The position numbers and the translations under genes were made by a program. Under the pieces are notes generated by a model that was not told where the DNA came from, did not search any database, and worked only from the letters and a program-made list of their open reading frames with translations. Shown here piece after piece: positions 8,801 to 17,140 of a stretch of 36,130 bases of DNA (its first letter is position 1; each line of letters begins with the position of its first letter). The DNA comes from Bacteroidales bacterium UBA5342 (GTDB lineage: Bacteria; Bacteroidota; Bacteroidia; Bacteroidales; UBA5342), in assembly GCA_002408065.1 (NCBI GenBank), contig DHQI01000097.1:1-36130 (forward strand), in the 5' to 3' direction.

Positions 8801-9212
8801 CGTTCCAGGACTCATCAATCAAGCGTTGAGCATTAGAAGTATTGTAATCTGTCTTGTAATTATTAGAAGTATAATAGCCAGCAGCCTTTAAGTAGGATGG
8901 AAAGCCTTTAACTTTTGTCGAAAGCGGGAAAGCACTACGGTGATGCCCATTACCCGTAGCCGCCGGGCGCATACCTGTTATAATGCAAGAACGCGATGGC
9001 GAACAAGCCGTACCTGTAGAGTAAGCATTAGTAAAGCGTACCCCATTGGCTGCCAAACTATCGATAGCCGGCGTTATAGCAGAACTGTTACCATAGCAAC
9101 CAATATATATAGGAGAAGTATCTTCTATGGTCAACCATAAAACATTGGGTTTATCAACAGCCGATACCGAGAATGTGAGTATACACAAAAATGCTAATAG
9201 GATTTTTTTCAT
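5880..9212 (-). CDS. S1-family sulfatase with two LamG-like domains, T9SS-secreted
   Basis: The protein has 1110 residues and a signal peptide at about 1-18. The sulfatase domain (about 22-430) has the metal-binding D31 in TIEDTSP, the formylglycine site C70-S-P-S-R74 and YSDHGEG with D248/H249. A helical, HEAT-like stretch rich in short repeats follows at about 480-600. Two concanavalin A/LamG-type beta-sandwiches follow (about 640-800 and 825-1010), both with the DG-x-x-ASL / YMDELKIYDYAL type of landmarks. The T9SS domain (about 1035-1110) contains CYPNP. It should remove sulfate esters from a polysaccharide outside the cell, with the LamG domains helping it bind glycan. Most S1 sulfatases are 450-600 residues, so about half of this protein is accessory. 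It is the first gene of the operon with GH30. The subfamily and the sulfate position removed cannot be assigned by eye. Confidence 0.88.
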   Translation of the reverse strand: MKKILLAFLCILTFSVSAVDKPNVLWLTIEDTSPIYIGCYGNSSAITPAIDSLAANGVRFTNAYSTGTACSPSRSCIITGMRPAATGNGHHRSAFPLSTKVKGFPSYLKAAGYYTSNNYKTDYNTSNAQRLIDESWNESSGQAHWRKRADGQPFFSIFNFADSHQSRTMTEPYEWYLQTVYNKLPEEYKVSYEDVFVPPFYRDSREMRKHMARMQNSINITDKQIGERLAQLEADGLMDETIIFFYSDHGEGMPRAKGNGIAQGYQVPMVIYFPEKYAHLNPWGQGSEVTEVVSFEDLAPTMLSLAGVTIPEHYRGRAFLGAARTEDPYVYGGRDRIESSQDFARSVMKDSFIYVRNFMTDRPEYNFMKYYDISEVSKAIRHDYWDGKLNEVQSLLMKPQRDQEFLFNISADPYEINNLAYDESYAALKEELSTQLKKEMREVKDVHLLPEYHLDLVTNPYDARLDDTILPIDTVLNVAWLSGSGPDVAAEQIKALESSIDLVRYWALVGLRAQTDELLKTYESELKSALADSYIPAQIEAAYICYRVFADEAAKTQLADFATNSNTFIATAAVQNISNLYEGGMAFKAALETVAANGHYTEQNQAQTFLHYYNKRELYWGNGNDYYWMAYSEYPFDSNTKDAKGNNDLDGSSLFVKNDDLRGKVLSPVLLQKDSALHFQDNFFLPKNYTVSVWLKAEELSSEKALMAFDGENLSVKVVANELSELLLYVNDTKAYADNSLKKDLWQQLQLSHWNEEYVLYLDGIKVASLDDSGVADILDGALLASPELYYDDLKIYHFPMTDSRAYGKYTEELILPQNTLRDEPVHWYKMDGNLEDAEGNLDLSEATATSFEQKGERTMALKLNGSSTTVIKEDKLNLNDAFSLSFLLNSSTTTRWTSPLSLGDESTFMYLCPYTSWTDGMYLVADNGLERQFYEAGNGAFPTDDWQHIAVTYAVGNWKTYIGGQLTADVTHQVDVAALSDLQLGALPHKDGGYFSGYMDELKIYDYALISSEILEDMKLSEEQASALSEERISDVLCYPNPAKDILNIQGEKIIDYLGMYDMSGRLVLKHFLAANSGVLNIKNLDSGLYVLSCLGEQLKEEFLIEVIN

Positions 9213-9434
9213 TTCTATAGATTCAATTATTCATACATATTTATCAGCCACAAAAGAATATTACAAAAGAAAAACATTTGAATTGATATCCGTCAGATAA
9301 TACAACAAATCCACCAACAGCTTTACCAGCCCTGTTATTGTGCTTGTTTTATCTTACTGAATGACGGTTCTGTTTTATAGCCTTGCACAGCTCTCTCTTA
9401 CTTTTGTTTTATCAATCAAAATGCAACAAATATT
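9213..9434. promoter_or_regulatory. Divergent intergenic region between two sulfatase operons
   Basis: This AT-rich 222-base region must hold the promoters of both the minus-strand sulfatase-GH30 operon and the plus-strand sulfatase operon. For the plus strand, TACTTTTG at 9399-9406 fits TAnnTTTG, but no TTG at the right distance is visible. No match was found for the minus strand. Activation by the HTCS regulator could explain the weak promoters, but its binding site is not known. Confidence 0.4.
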
Positions 9435-11963
9435 ATGAATAAACGCTTTAGTCTCCTAATTATTTTATCATTTTTGGCCACCTTACTAGTAGGGCAAAAA
9501 AACGTCATTTTTATTCTGACCGATGACCAGGGCTTTAATCAACTCGGCTGTTTTGGCAGTGACTATTACGAAACACCTAATCTGGATATCCTTGCTGCCA
9601 ATGGCATGAAATTCAACCAAGGCTATGCGGCCAGTCCCGTATGTTCACCCACTCGCTCCAGCATTATGTCAGGAAAATATCCGACCCGCCTCCGTGTTAC
9701 CGATTGGCTAAACGGCTATGCACCTAATGCCAGCCAACTACTAGAGATTCCTGCGTGGAAAATGTACCTCGATGGACGTGAAATCACCATTGCTGAAAAG
9801 CTAAAAGAAAATGGCTACACCACCGGATTTTGGGGCAAATGGCACATTGGTGGCGGCGATGCATTGGCCGAAAATCAAGGTTTTGACGAAGCTATTGAAT
9901 ACCACAACCCTAAGATCTCCGATATTCCTGCCGATTGCCTGATAGGTGATATCGTAAAAGATGAGTGCTGGGACGACCCACACAGTACTATACGCATAGC
10001 TAATAGCGCGATGGCCTTTCTCGAAAAGAACAAGGAAAAACCTATGTATCTTTATGTCAGCTACAATGGTGTACACACCCCTATTATTGAACGCGACAGC
10101 TTAGTGACAAAATATAAGAATAAAGCGGGAGCCGATTTACCCCAAAACAACCCAACACTGGCTGCTATGACACAAACAGTGGATGAGTCTGTGGGAATGA
10201 TATATCATAAAGTTGAAGAATTAGGACTTCTGGACAGTACCATTTTTATCTATTTTGCCGATAATGGCTGCCGTGTGGCCGATGCGCCTGTGCCTCCTTT
10301 GCGTGGAGGTAAGACACAACTGTTCGAAGGTGGCGTACGCGAACCAATGATTGTCTCTTGGCAAAACACCATCGCCTCAGGCACCGAAAGCAATGATTAC
10401 ATCATCAGTACTGATTTCTACACCACTATTTTAGACCTTACAAATATCGATTATAAGGCAGAAGACTATCCTGACTCAAAGAGTTTTATCAAAAGCCTGA
10501 AACAAGAAGAAGTAGAGGCTAGCCGCCCTATTTTCTGGCATCATCCGCATTATCACCCTGAAAATATGGAAGGCCCGCAAGGTGCTGTTCGTCTGGGAGA
10601 CTACAAGCTAATAGTCTACTATGAACCTTACTTTACCAATGGCAATGATCCTTATGATTTGTTTAACCTAAAAACAGACCCGAGTGAAAGCACCGATTTA
10701 TCGGCATCAATGCCTGAAAAAGTAGCCGAACTGGAGGAAATTTTTAATCAATGGAAAGAAGATATCGATGCGCAGGACCCAACGGTAAAAGGCACACTGG
10801 GAGTTCCTGACGGCACCTATTACTTGCAAGCCGTGCATAGTGGCAAGGTACTATCGGTAGAGTCTGATCAGCAATCGGCTAATGTGGTACAAAGCACAAT
10901 GAGTAATGATAAATCTCAACAATGGATTATTCGTCAACAAAGCAATTACTTTTTCACCTTTGCCAACAAGCAAAGTAAATACCTGATGAGTGTGGATGCC
11001 TGGAAACAAGCCCCTGAAGCCAATGTAAGTGTTTGGGGCACATCGGATAAGTCAGGGCAATCTTGCCGCCAATGGAAATTGGTAAAAGCCACTGACAGCA
11101 CCTTTCACATCATAGGGCGCCACGCAGGAATGTATCTGGAAATAAATGAAGCCTCGCAAGCAGAAGGAGCTAACCTACAGATCAATGATTTACAAAAAGG
11201 CAAGAAACACATTGAGTTTAAACTCATACCAGTAGAAGAGGAAGAGAAACTTGCCGACGGACAATACACCATAGAAGCCGTTCATAGCGGCCTGCATCTG
11301 GCTATAGAAGATGGCTCAGCCGTTCAGAATGTGAATGTAGTGCAGGAAACCCCCAATGCTTCACTGTCGCAACAGTGGCTTTTTCGCCAGCAGGACAATG
11401 GAGCTTATACCATTGACAATGCCCTGAGCAATTACCTGCTTTGTGTAGCAGCCTGGGGCACTACGCCGGGCTCTAATGTAGTAGTATGGGGCACCGAAGC
11501 CGAACACGCTCATCAAAGCTGCCGCCAATGGGAAGTAGAAAGCGCAGACGATGGCAATTACTATCTACAAGGCGTGCAGTCGGGCTTATACCTACAAGTG
11601 GCTTGTGGCGCTCTGAGCCATAATGCCAATGTCAACATTGGGACTTTTGATGAAACGGCTGTATCTATGAAATTCAAAATTACCACTGCGGATAATACAG
11701 CGATAAAAGAGGCAACAAATGAAGCCCTTTCACTGAGCCTGTCGCCGAATCCGGCCAGCACATATACCACCATTTATTGCGATGAAATTAGCCGGGGCTA
11801 CTATACCCTTTATAGCCTAAATGGAAGTGTAGTCCGTCAGGCATTTTTCAACAGTACTGCACCTAAACAGCTGAAACTATCTGGCCTACAATCCGGCATT
11901 TACTTACTGGCTATCAGCGGAGAAAACAAGTATTCATACGCAAAACTAACAATTACAGCCTAA
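9435..11963 (+). CDS. S1-family sulfatase with tandem ricin-type beta-trefoil domains, T9SS-secreted
   Basis: The protein has 842 residues and a signal peptide at about 1-20. The sulfatase domain (about 22-445) starts NVIFILTDDQG (metal D30/D31). It carries the formylglycine motif C70-S-P-T-R74, GKWH with K135 and H137, and FADNG with D276/N277. GGKTQLFEGGVREP (291-304) is the usual late sulfatase signature. Two ricin B-like lectin domains follow at about 458-600 and 606-752. They share landmarks (Y-x-L/I-x-AVHSG, SQQW, CRQW, VWGT) and so arose by duplication. The T9SS sorting domain is at about 765-842 and contains LSPNP. It probably desulfates an extracellular polysaccharide while the trefoils hold on to sugar. 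It is the first gene of the long plus-strand run, 121 bases before the next gene. The substrate and sulfate position are unknown. Confidence 0.88.
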   Translation: MNKRFSLLIILSFLATLLVGQKNVIFILTDDQGFNQLGCFGSDYYETPNLDILAANGMKFNQGYAASPVCSPTRSSIMSGKYPTRLRVTDWLNGYAPNASQLLEIPAWKMYLDGREITIAEKLKENGYTTGFWGKWHIGGGDALAENQGFDEAIEYHNPKISDIPADCLIGDIVKDECWDDPHSTIRIANSAMAFLEKNKEKPMYLYVSYNGVHTPIIERDSLVTKYKNKAGADLPQNNPTLAAMTQTVDESVGMIYHKVEELGLLDSTIFIYFADNGCRVADAPVPPLRGGKTQLFEGGVREPMIVSWQNTIASGTESNDYIISTDFYTTILDLTNIDYKAEDYPDSKSFIKSLKQEEVEASRPIFWHHPHYHPENMEGPQGAVRLGDYKLIVYYEPYFTNGNDPYDLFNLKTDPSESTDLSASMPEKVAELEEIFNQWKEDIDAQDPTVKGTLGVPDGTYYLQAVHSGKVLSVESDQQSANVVQSTMSNDKSQQWIIRQQSNYFFTFANKQSKYLMSVDAWKQAPEANVSVWGTSDKSGQSCRQWKLVKATDSTFHIIGRHAGMYLEINEASQAEGANLQINDLQKGKKHIEFKLIPVEEEEKLADGQYTIEAVHSGLHLAIEDGSAVQNVNVVQETPNASLSQQWLFRQQDNGAYTIDNALSNYLLCVAAWGTTPGSNVVVWGTEAEHAHQSCRQWEVESADDGNYYLQGVQSGLYLQVACGALSHNANVNIGTFDETAVSMKFKITTADNTAIKEATNEALSLSLSPNPASTYTTIYCDEISRGYYTLYSLNGSVVRQAFFNSTAPKQLKLSGLQSGIYLLAISGENKYSYAKLTITA

Positions 11964-12084
11964 AATCCCATTGACGGTTTTATCGTATAATGTGCTGATA
12001 ATATCCTAATACAATTCCTGCCGTACCATTTTATTTGCAATAGAAATCTTAATTCAAAAGTATTAACCAATAAAAATTCTAATT

Positions 12085-13872
12085 ATGAAAAAGATCACTT
12101 TACTATTATCTGCACTGCTTTTTGCAAGCTTTAATATGTGGGCTGATGAAACTGTTTTGTGTGATGTGGAAACTGTAAAGAGCAACTACACAGTCGGAGC
12201 TGGTGGAACCTTTGATGTTATTGAAAACCCTTTAAAAAACAGTATTAACAATACCGATTCAGTCATACAATTCGGTAGAAGTAGCAATACCTACTGGTAT
12301 GCAAATATAGTTATACCAGTTACGCCATTTGAAACAGTAACTGGAGAAAATTATATTGATATAGCAGTAAAATACTCTGCTCAACCTGATTTTGTAATCC
12401 GTTTAAATGGCAGTAACTCATATCAATTCAGACCAACTGAATTCTACACAAACCTTGATGGATGGCAAATACTTAGGTTTGATATATCATCAGTGGGAAA
12501 TGGACTTAGCGTAAACAGTCTTACTATTTATGGAGATGCTGGTTTTCAAAACAATCCGGCTGGTTATGTCCTAAACAATACAGATGCTTTTGGTTACATC
12601 GATCAAATAAAATACATTAATTCAGAGGTTGCAATTCCCGAATCAATCGATAAAGAGCTATGTAATTTTGAATCTGTCGAGACGGCTTCTACTTCACATG
12701 GTGCTACTGCTACTCGTATTCTTAATCCACAAAGTGATAGCAATAACAATTCTGATTCTTGTTTACGAGTAGGTCGTACAAGTACTAACTGGTATGAGTT
12801 AATTGATGTTGCTATCGATAATTTCCTTGTACCATCTTCAGAGAAATGCTATGTGCACATTATGGTAAAATCATCAGTGGCTTTAGATATTAGCTTACGA
12901 CCAAATACAGAAGCTTATGATATTAGAGCATTAAATCCGTACAGTGGTAACGATGAATGGCAAGACTTGGTATTTGACTTAGGAGCTCATAAAGATCCGG
13001 GCTATGTGATGTCAAACATACGTCTATTAACTGATGTACAAAAAGTATTAAATAACACTAACACTTTAGCTTATTTCGATGAAATAATAGTGAATGAAGA
13101 TCCCAACTCCCGCTTTTCTCCCACCACGCTCTCAACGACAGTATCGACATTTGAAGAAACAGGCTATGACTGGACCGCTTCTAGTGGTGCTACCATTACT
13201 AAAGTAGAAAATACTGATAATTCAGGTGCTTCTATTAACGCAACAGATTCATGTATAAAACTTGGGGATCTTAGAAGCACTTACTACCCTTTAATTGATC
13301 TAGGTGTTGACCTTACAGTCCCATTATCTGATTGTTATTTACATGTTTTTGCTAAATCTAATGTAACCTCAAATTTTACTTTAAGAACGATGCCAGATAA
13401 TGCTACTGACATTATACCTGAGGACAGTCTTGTAGGCAATATGGAATGGCAAGATTTAGTCTTTAATATTGGAGCAATAAGAAATGGTGGCTATAAGATT
13501 AATAAATTAAGATTTATGCTTGATTATGGTGAAGAAAATAACAATCTAAACAACACCGATTCTGTACTGTACATCGATGAAATCATTATTGACTCAAGTG
13601 CAACACCAAGAACTTCGACAGCAACTAAGCTAGATGAAGCAACAAGTTCAGATATCGTATTATTCCCTAATCCGGTAGAAAATACGCTATACATCTCTGA
13701 CAAAGCCGTAAAACAAGTAAGCCTGTACAATGTTTCGGGACAAAAAGTAATGGATAGCCGTGTTGTAGCTGCAAGCATAGAGCTGAGCAATTTGGAGCAA
13801 GGCATCTATTTTGTTCAGTGTAAAGATGAAAAAGGATTGACTATTTCTCAGCAATCTATCGTAAAAAAATAA
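12085..13872 (+). CDS. Secreted three-module protein of unknown function, T9SS cargo
   Basis: I do not recognise this 595-residue family. It has a signal peptide (about 1-20), three related modules (about 22-187, 191-348 and 350-507) and a T9SS domain (about 523-595, starting LFPNP). Each module opens with a short F/V-E motif, then N-x-(T/S)DS-x-(I/L)-x-x-G-R/D and an aromatic pair (YWY, NWY, TYY). A strand follows with Y-(I/V/L)-(D/H)-(I/V) and K-S/Y, then EWQDLVFDLGA or its equivalent, LNNT(D/N) and a closing Y-(I/F)-D-(E/Q)-I. This order looks like a beta-sandwich, perhaps carbohydrate-binding. No catalytic motif is seen. The protein at 26434 carries two more copies. The gene looks more AT-rich and asparagine-rich than the sulfatase and hydrolase genes beside it, which may mean separate ancestry. 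A stem-loop follows at 13887. Confidence 0.8.
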   Translation: MKKITLLLSALLFASFNMWADETVLCDVETVKSNYTVGAGGTFDVIENPLKNSINNTDSVIQFGRSSNTYWYANIVIPVTPFETVTGENYIDIAVKYSAQPDFVIRLNGSNSYQFRPTEFYTNLDGWQILRFDISSVGNGLSVNSLTIYGDAGFQNNPAGYVLNNTDAFGYIDQIKYINSEVAIPESIDKELCNFESVETASTSHGATATRILNPQSDSNNNSDSCLRVGRTSTNWYELIDVAIDNFLVPSSEKCYVHIMVKSSVALDISLRPNTEAYDIRALNPYSGNDEWQDLVFDLGAHKDPGYVMSNIRLLTDVQKVLNNTNTLAYFDEIIVNEDPNSRFSPTTLSTTVSTFEETGYDWTASSGATITKVENTDNSGASINATDSCIKLGDLRSTYYPLIDLGVDLTVPLSDCYLHVFAKSNVTSNFTLRTMPDNATDIIPEDSLVGNMEWQDLVFNIGAIRNGGYKINKLRFMLDYGEENNNLNNTDSVLYIDEIIIDSSATPRTSTATKLDEATSSDIVLFPNPVENTLYISDKAVKQVSLYNVSGQKVMDSRVVAASIELSNLEQGIYFVQCKDEKGLTISQQSIVKK

Positions 13873-13886
13873 ACTCATAAACTAAA

Positions 13887-13924
13887 AAAGCAGCGTAGCC
13901 TCCCAAGGGGGTGTACGCTGCTTT
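13887..13924. terminator. Intergenic stem-loop, possible terminator or processing site
   Basis: AAAGCAGCGTA (13887-13897) pairs perfectly with TACGCTGCTTT (13914-13924), and the loop region contains a CTCCC/GGGGG pair of blocks. Downstream on the plus strand there is no good U run, so it is a weak terminator for the upstream gene. It may partly terminate, or stabilise the 3' end of the module-protein mRNA. The U tract exists only in the minus direction, where no gene needs it. It ends 23 bases before the next ATG. Confidence 0.65.
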
Positions 13925-13947
13925 CTACATTAATAAAATCAAACTTA

Positions 13948-15531
13948 ATGAAAGCATTAAAATCTACCATCTTACTTCTCCTCACCAGTATCGTGATGTT
14001 TGGACAAGCCGATCAAAAGACCTACCTCAACAACATAAAAGAGGAATTCAACAAGAAATGGCCGGGCAACCGCACCGTTAACATAGTATACCACGGGCAC
14101 AGTGTACCTACGGGTTATTATACAGGTGGAGTGGTTCACACCTTTGATGCTTACCCACGCTTAGCTACTAAACGCATCAAGGAAGATTATCCTTATGCCG
14201 TTATCAACACCATTACCACCTCTATTGGCGGCGAAAAAGCCACACAAGGCGTACTCCGTTTTGTGGATGATGTATTGCCAATGAAACCTGAGGTTTTGTT
14301 TATCGACTATGCACTAAACGACCGCTGGACACCACTGAATGAGGTACGTGCTGCCTGGGAAGAAATGGTGGACACTGCTCTGGCACACAACATCAAGGTC
14401 ATTTTGCTAACCCCTACCCCAGATACTTCTGAAGACATCCTGTCGGATGATGCCCCTTTGGCTGCTCATGCGGCACAGATAAGAGACATTGCTAAAGACA
14501 AAAATGTAGGACTTATCGACAGCTATCAGATGTTTAAAGATATGGTGGCAGGCGGCACTGCTTTAGCCCCATATATGGCACAAGCTAACCACATTAACAA
14601 ATCAGGACACGAATTAGTAGCTGACCTGATATACCAATGGTTTACTAATCAGGAAAAAGAAGTCTATGCCCACTTTAAGTTTGATTCTACAAGCGTAGAA
14701 AACGAAAACACTTTTACCAGTGATGAATCTGGCATTCTTGACATCACCCTTAACGAGGCTTCTTTGATCAACGATGAGAAGAGAGGTCAGGTATTGCAGT
14801 TAAATGCTGATCAGGGAAAAGGCACATTCTCGGCCAATCCTATTGGCGATGCTTCCTTTAGTATTAGTTTTTGGTACCATACGTCCGAAAGCAGATACTG
14901 GAAATATTTCATGACTTTCAAAGAAGCGCAAGGTCGTGATCTACTGGGCATGAACATCCAAAACTGGGCAGCTCCGCAATCGCTTTGTTTTTACCGAAAC
15001 AGCATCTCGGGTTTTGCTTCCACCAAGAGCCTGCTAGCCACTGATCAGTGGTACCACATTGCTTTTGTAGTAAGTAATGGGAGCGCACAAATCTACCTTA
15101 ACGGTCAGCAAAAACATGCTTTAGATTTTGCACTGGAAGGCTACGACTTTACTGATTTCTACCTGGGATCGGATGCTGGTAAAACAGCAGCGACTAAAAT
15201 CGATGACCTGATGTTTTACAGAGCTGCTTTAAGTTCAACAGATGTGCAAAACATTTATAATGAACAAAAAGACGGTTCTCCAACAGCCCTAAACTCTACA
15301 AAAAATGCAGCCTTAAGCTACAAAACAACGATTTCAAAAAAAAATATTGAGATTCAGCCGCAGCCTGATTTTAACTGGTCAGACACGACCTGTACCCTCT
15401 ACTCTACTGATGGTAAATTTGTAAAATCCCACAACTTAAAACAGTCCACCAATATTGACTGCTCACACCTGCCTGAAGGTTTATACGTGCTAAAAATTGG
15501 TCAAAGCTCTAATAAAGTACTGCTTAAATAA
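13948..15531 (+). CDS. SGNH/GDSL-like hydrolase with LamG domain, T9SS-secreted
   Basis: The 527-residue protein has a signal peptide at about 1-20. An SGNH hydrolase fold spans about 40-235 and carries block I as YHGHSVPTGY with Ser52, block II Gly in SIGGEK (94-95), block III Asn124 in YALND and block V His215 in ANHINKSGHELVA. The usual GDS is GHS, and the Asp normally three residues before the block V His is Gln212. The Ser-His pair therefore remains, but the standard triad Asp is missing. A LamG-like domain follows (about 240-445, with AFVVSNGSAQIYLNGQ and KIDDLMFYRAAL), then a sorting-type C-terminus (about 455-527). SGNH enzymes in PULs are often acetyl or other carbohydrate esterases, and that role is inferred here. 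It is followed 39 bases later by GH16. Confidence 0.78.
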   Translation: MKALKSTILLLLTSIVMFGQADQKTYLNNIKEEFNKKWPGNRTVNIVYHGHSVPTGYYTGGVVHTFDAYPRLATKRIKEDYPYAVINTITTSIGGEKATQGVLRFVDDVLPMKPEVLFIDYALNDRWTPLNEVRAAWEEMVDTALAHNIKVILLTPTPDTSEDILSDDAPLAAHAAQIRDIAKDKNVGLIDSYQMFKDMVAGGTALAPYMAQANHINKSGHELVADLIYQWFTNQEKEVYAHFKFDSTSVENENTFTSDESGILDITLNEASLINDEKRGQVLQLNADQGKGTFSANPIGDASFSISFWYHTSESRYWKYFMTFKEAQGRDLLGMNIQNWAAPQSLCFYRNSISGFASTKSLLATDQWYHIAFVVSNGSAQIYLNGQQKHALDFALEGYDFTDFYLGSDAGKTAATKIDDLMFYRAALSSTDVQNIYNEQKDGSPTALNSTKNAALSYKTTISKKNIEIQPQPDFNWSDTTCTLYSTDGKFVKSHNLKQSTNIDCSHLPEGLYVLKIGQSSNKVLLK

Positions 15532-15570
15532 CACTCATACCTGAAAACCATTTTATCCAAGTTCTCTCTT

Positions 15571-17136
15571 ATGAAACACCTTATCTATACACTCTTATTT
15601 ATATTTATGGCATCATCAGCTTATGCCTACGACCGCGTAGACTCCGCAACTCCTGCTGATGCCTTACCCGATAACAATAATGTAGGAGACGAATGGATCT
15701 TGGACTTTAGTGATGAGTTCAACGATACCTCTGTAGATATTACCAAATGGAACATCGATGATGGCGATAAATCCAGAGCTGCACGTCCGGGCTTAGGTAT
15801 CGACTATTGGATGTGGAAAAAATCTAACGTCTGGGAAGAGGACGGCAACTTGGTATTGCAAGTCGTAAAACACAACGCGAACACGATGCACTGTGGTAGC
15901 ATCCACTCCCATACAAAATACCACACCCAATATGGTTATTTCGAAGCCCGTATCAAGATAGCGAAAGCCGATAAAGGCACCCACACAGCCTTCTGGCTGC
16001 AAGGCCCCAACATGAGCAATGTGGACGGTACAGCAAACGATGGTGCCGAAATAGACATTTTTGAATCAGCCTGGCTGGGTGACTATACCAAATCGGTAGT
16101 CCATATAGATGGCTATGGCAATGACCACCAAGCCAACACAAAAAAATATGACACCCCCGGCATTCACGAGGGTTATCACACCTTTGGCCTGCACTGGACT
16201 AAGGATTTTATGAAAATCTATTACGACGGGGAATTAAAAGTCACTTACTCGGATGACAAATGGGTGGTTAGATCAGATGAATTTCTGTGGTTATCAGATG
16301 GTGCCAGCTTTGGTTACAGCGGCGATCATTTTACAAAATTAGCGACCGGTGTACTTACCGCGGCCTATGTAGATTACATCCGGGTGTGGAAAGCAGAAGG
16401 CCCTGCATCATCCATCGTTTCAAACGGTGATTTTGAAGAAAATCCGGAAGATAACAAATGGTTCAAAAGCCGTAGTGATATCTCCTTATACGAGTCGCTT
16501 AAACCATTTTATCAAGCCAGCTATTGCAAAATGCCTGACGCTGATAATGAAAGAGGCATTACCCAATCGGTAGCTGTAGAGCCTGGCCAGCCTTACGAAT
16601 TTCAGATGACGGGGCGTATTCAGAATTCCGACGAAAAGCTATCGGATGAAAACAATCACCCCACCAAAGGCCCCGCCACCTTAAAAGCTGAATTAAAAGT
16701 CAGTGGTGAAACCATACTTGAAATCAGCACACAATCCAATAAAGATGTGACGGTATCTAAACAAATTATGATTCCTGAAGACGTCGATAAAGTCTTGGTA
16801 AAAGTGAGCAAGAATTGGAATTTTGCCTATATCGATAATGTGTTTTTAAATCGTATAAGTGCTTTGCCTATTAATGAAACAAATGCTAACACCACACAGC
16901 TACACTGTTTTCCCAACCCCTGTTTAAGTAATCAGAAATTAACGATAACAAGCAATAAGCCAATGGCTAATTGTCAAGTGATAGCGCTTAATGGAAGCAT
17001 CTACTATAAGCGGACAAATATAAACGCGGAACAACATCAAATACCGTCAGGTATTTTAAACCAAGGTATTAACCTCATAAAAATCAGCACGATTTCAGGA
17101 AACACGATGACTCAAAAAGTGCTCATTAACGACTAA
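15571..17136 (+). CDS. GH16 family endo-glycosidase with CBM-like domain, T9SS-secreted
   Basis: The 521-residue enzyme has a signal peptide at about 1-19. The GH16 jelly-roll domain (about 40-276) has the active-site signature E160-I-D-I-F-E165: nucleophile E160, assisting D162 and acid/base E165, in the bulged E-x-D-x-x-E form. Also visible are YGYFEARIKI and the closing YVDYIRVWKAE. A CBM4/9-like beta-sandwich follows at about 280-432 (NGDFEE at the start, AYIDNVFL at the end), then a sorting domain at about 445-521 (CFPNP). GH16 enzymes with this motif cleave internal beta-1,4 or beta-1,3 bonds in agars, porphyran, carrageenan, laminarin or related glycans. Surrounding sulfatases favour a sulfated galactan, but the exact subfamily cannot be assigned by eye. 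It is the main candidate endo-enzyme of the locus. It sits 4 bases upstream of the GH2 gene and is presumably translationally coupled to it. Confidence 0.87.
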   Translation: MKHLIYTLLFIFMASSAYAYDRVDSATPADALPDNNNVGDEWILDFSDEFNDTSVDITKWNIDDGDKSRAARPGLGIDYWMWKKSNVWEEDGNLVLQVVKHNANTMHCGSIHSHTKYHTQYGYFEARIKIAKADKGTHTAFWLQGPNMSNVDGTANDGAEIDIFESAWLGDYTKSVVHIDGYGNDHQANTKKYDTPGIHEGYHTFGLHWTKDFMKIYYDGELKVTYSDDKWVVRSDEFLWLSDGASFGYSGDHFTKLATGVLTAAYVDYIRVWKAEGPASSIVSNGDFEENPEDNKWFKSRSDISLYESLKPFYQASYCKMPDADNERGITQSVAVEPGQPYEFQMTGRIQNSDEKLSDENNHPTKGPATLKAELKVSGETILEISTQSNKDVTVSKQIMIPEDVDKVLVKVSKNWNFAYIDNVFLNRISALPINETNANTTQLHCFPNPCLSNQKLTITSNKPMANCQVIALNGSIYYKRTNINAEQHQIPSGILNQGINLIKISTISGNTMTQKVLIND

Positions 17137-17140
17137 TATT

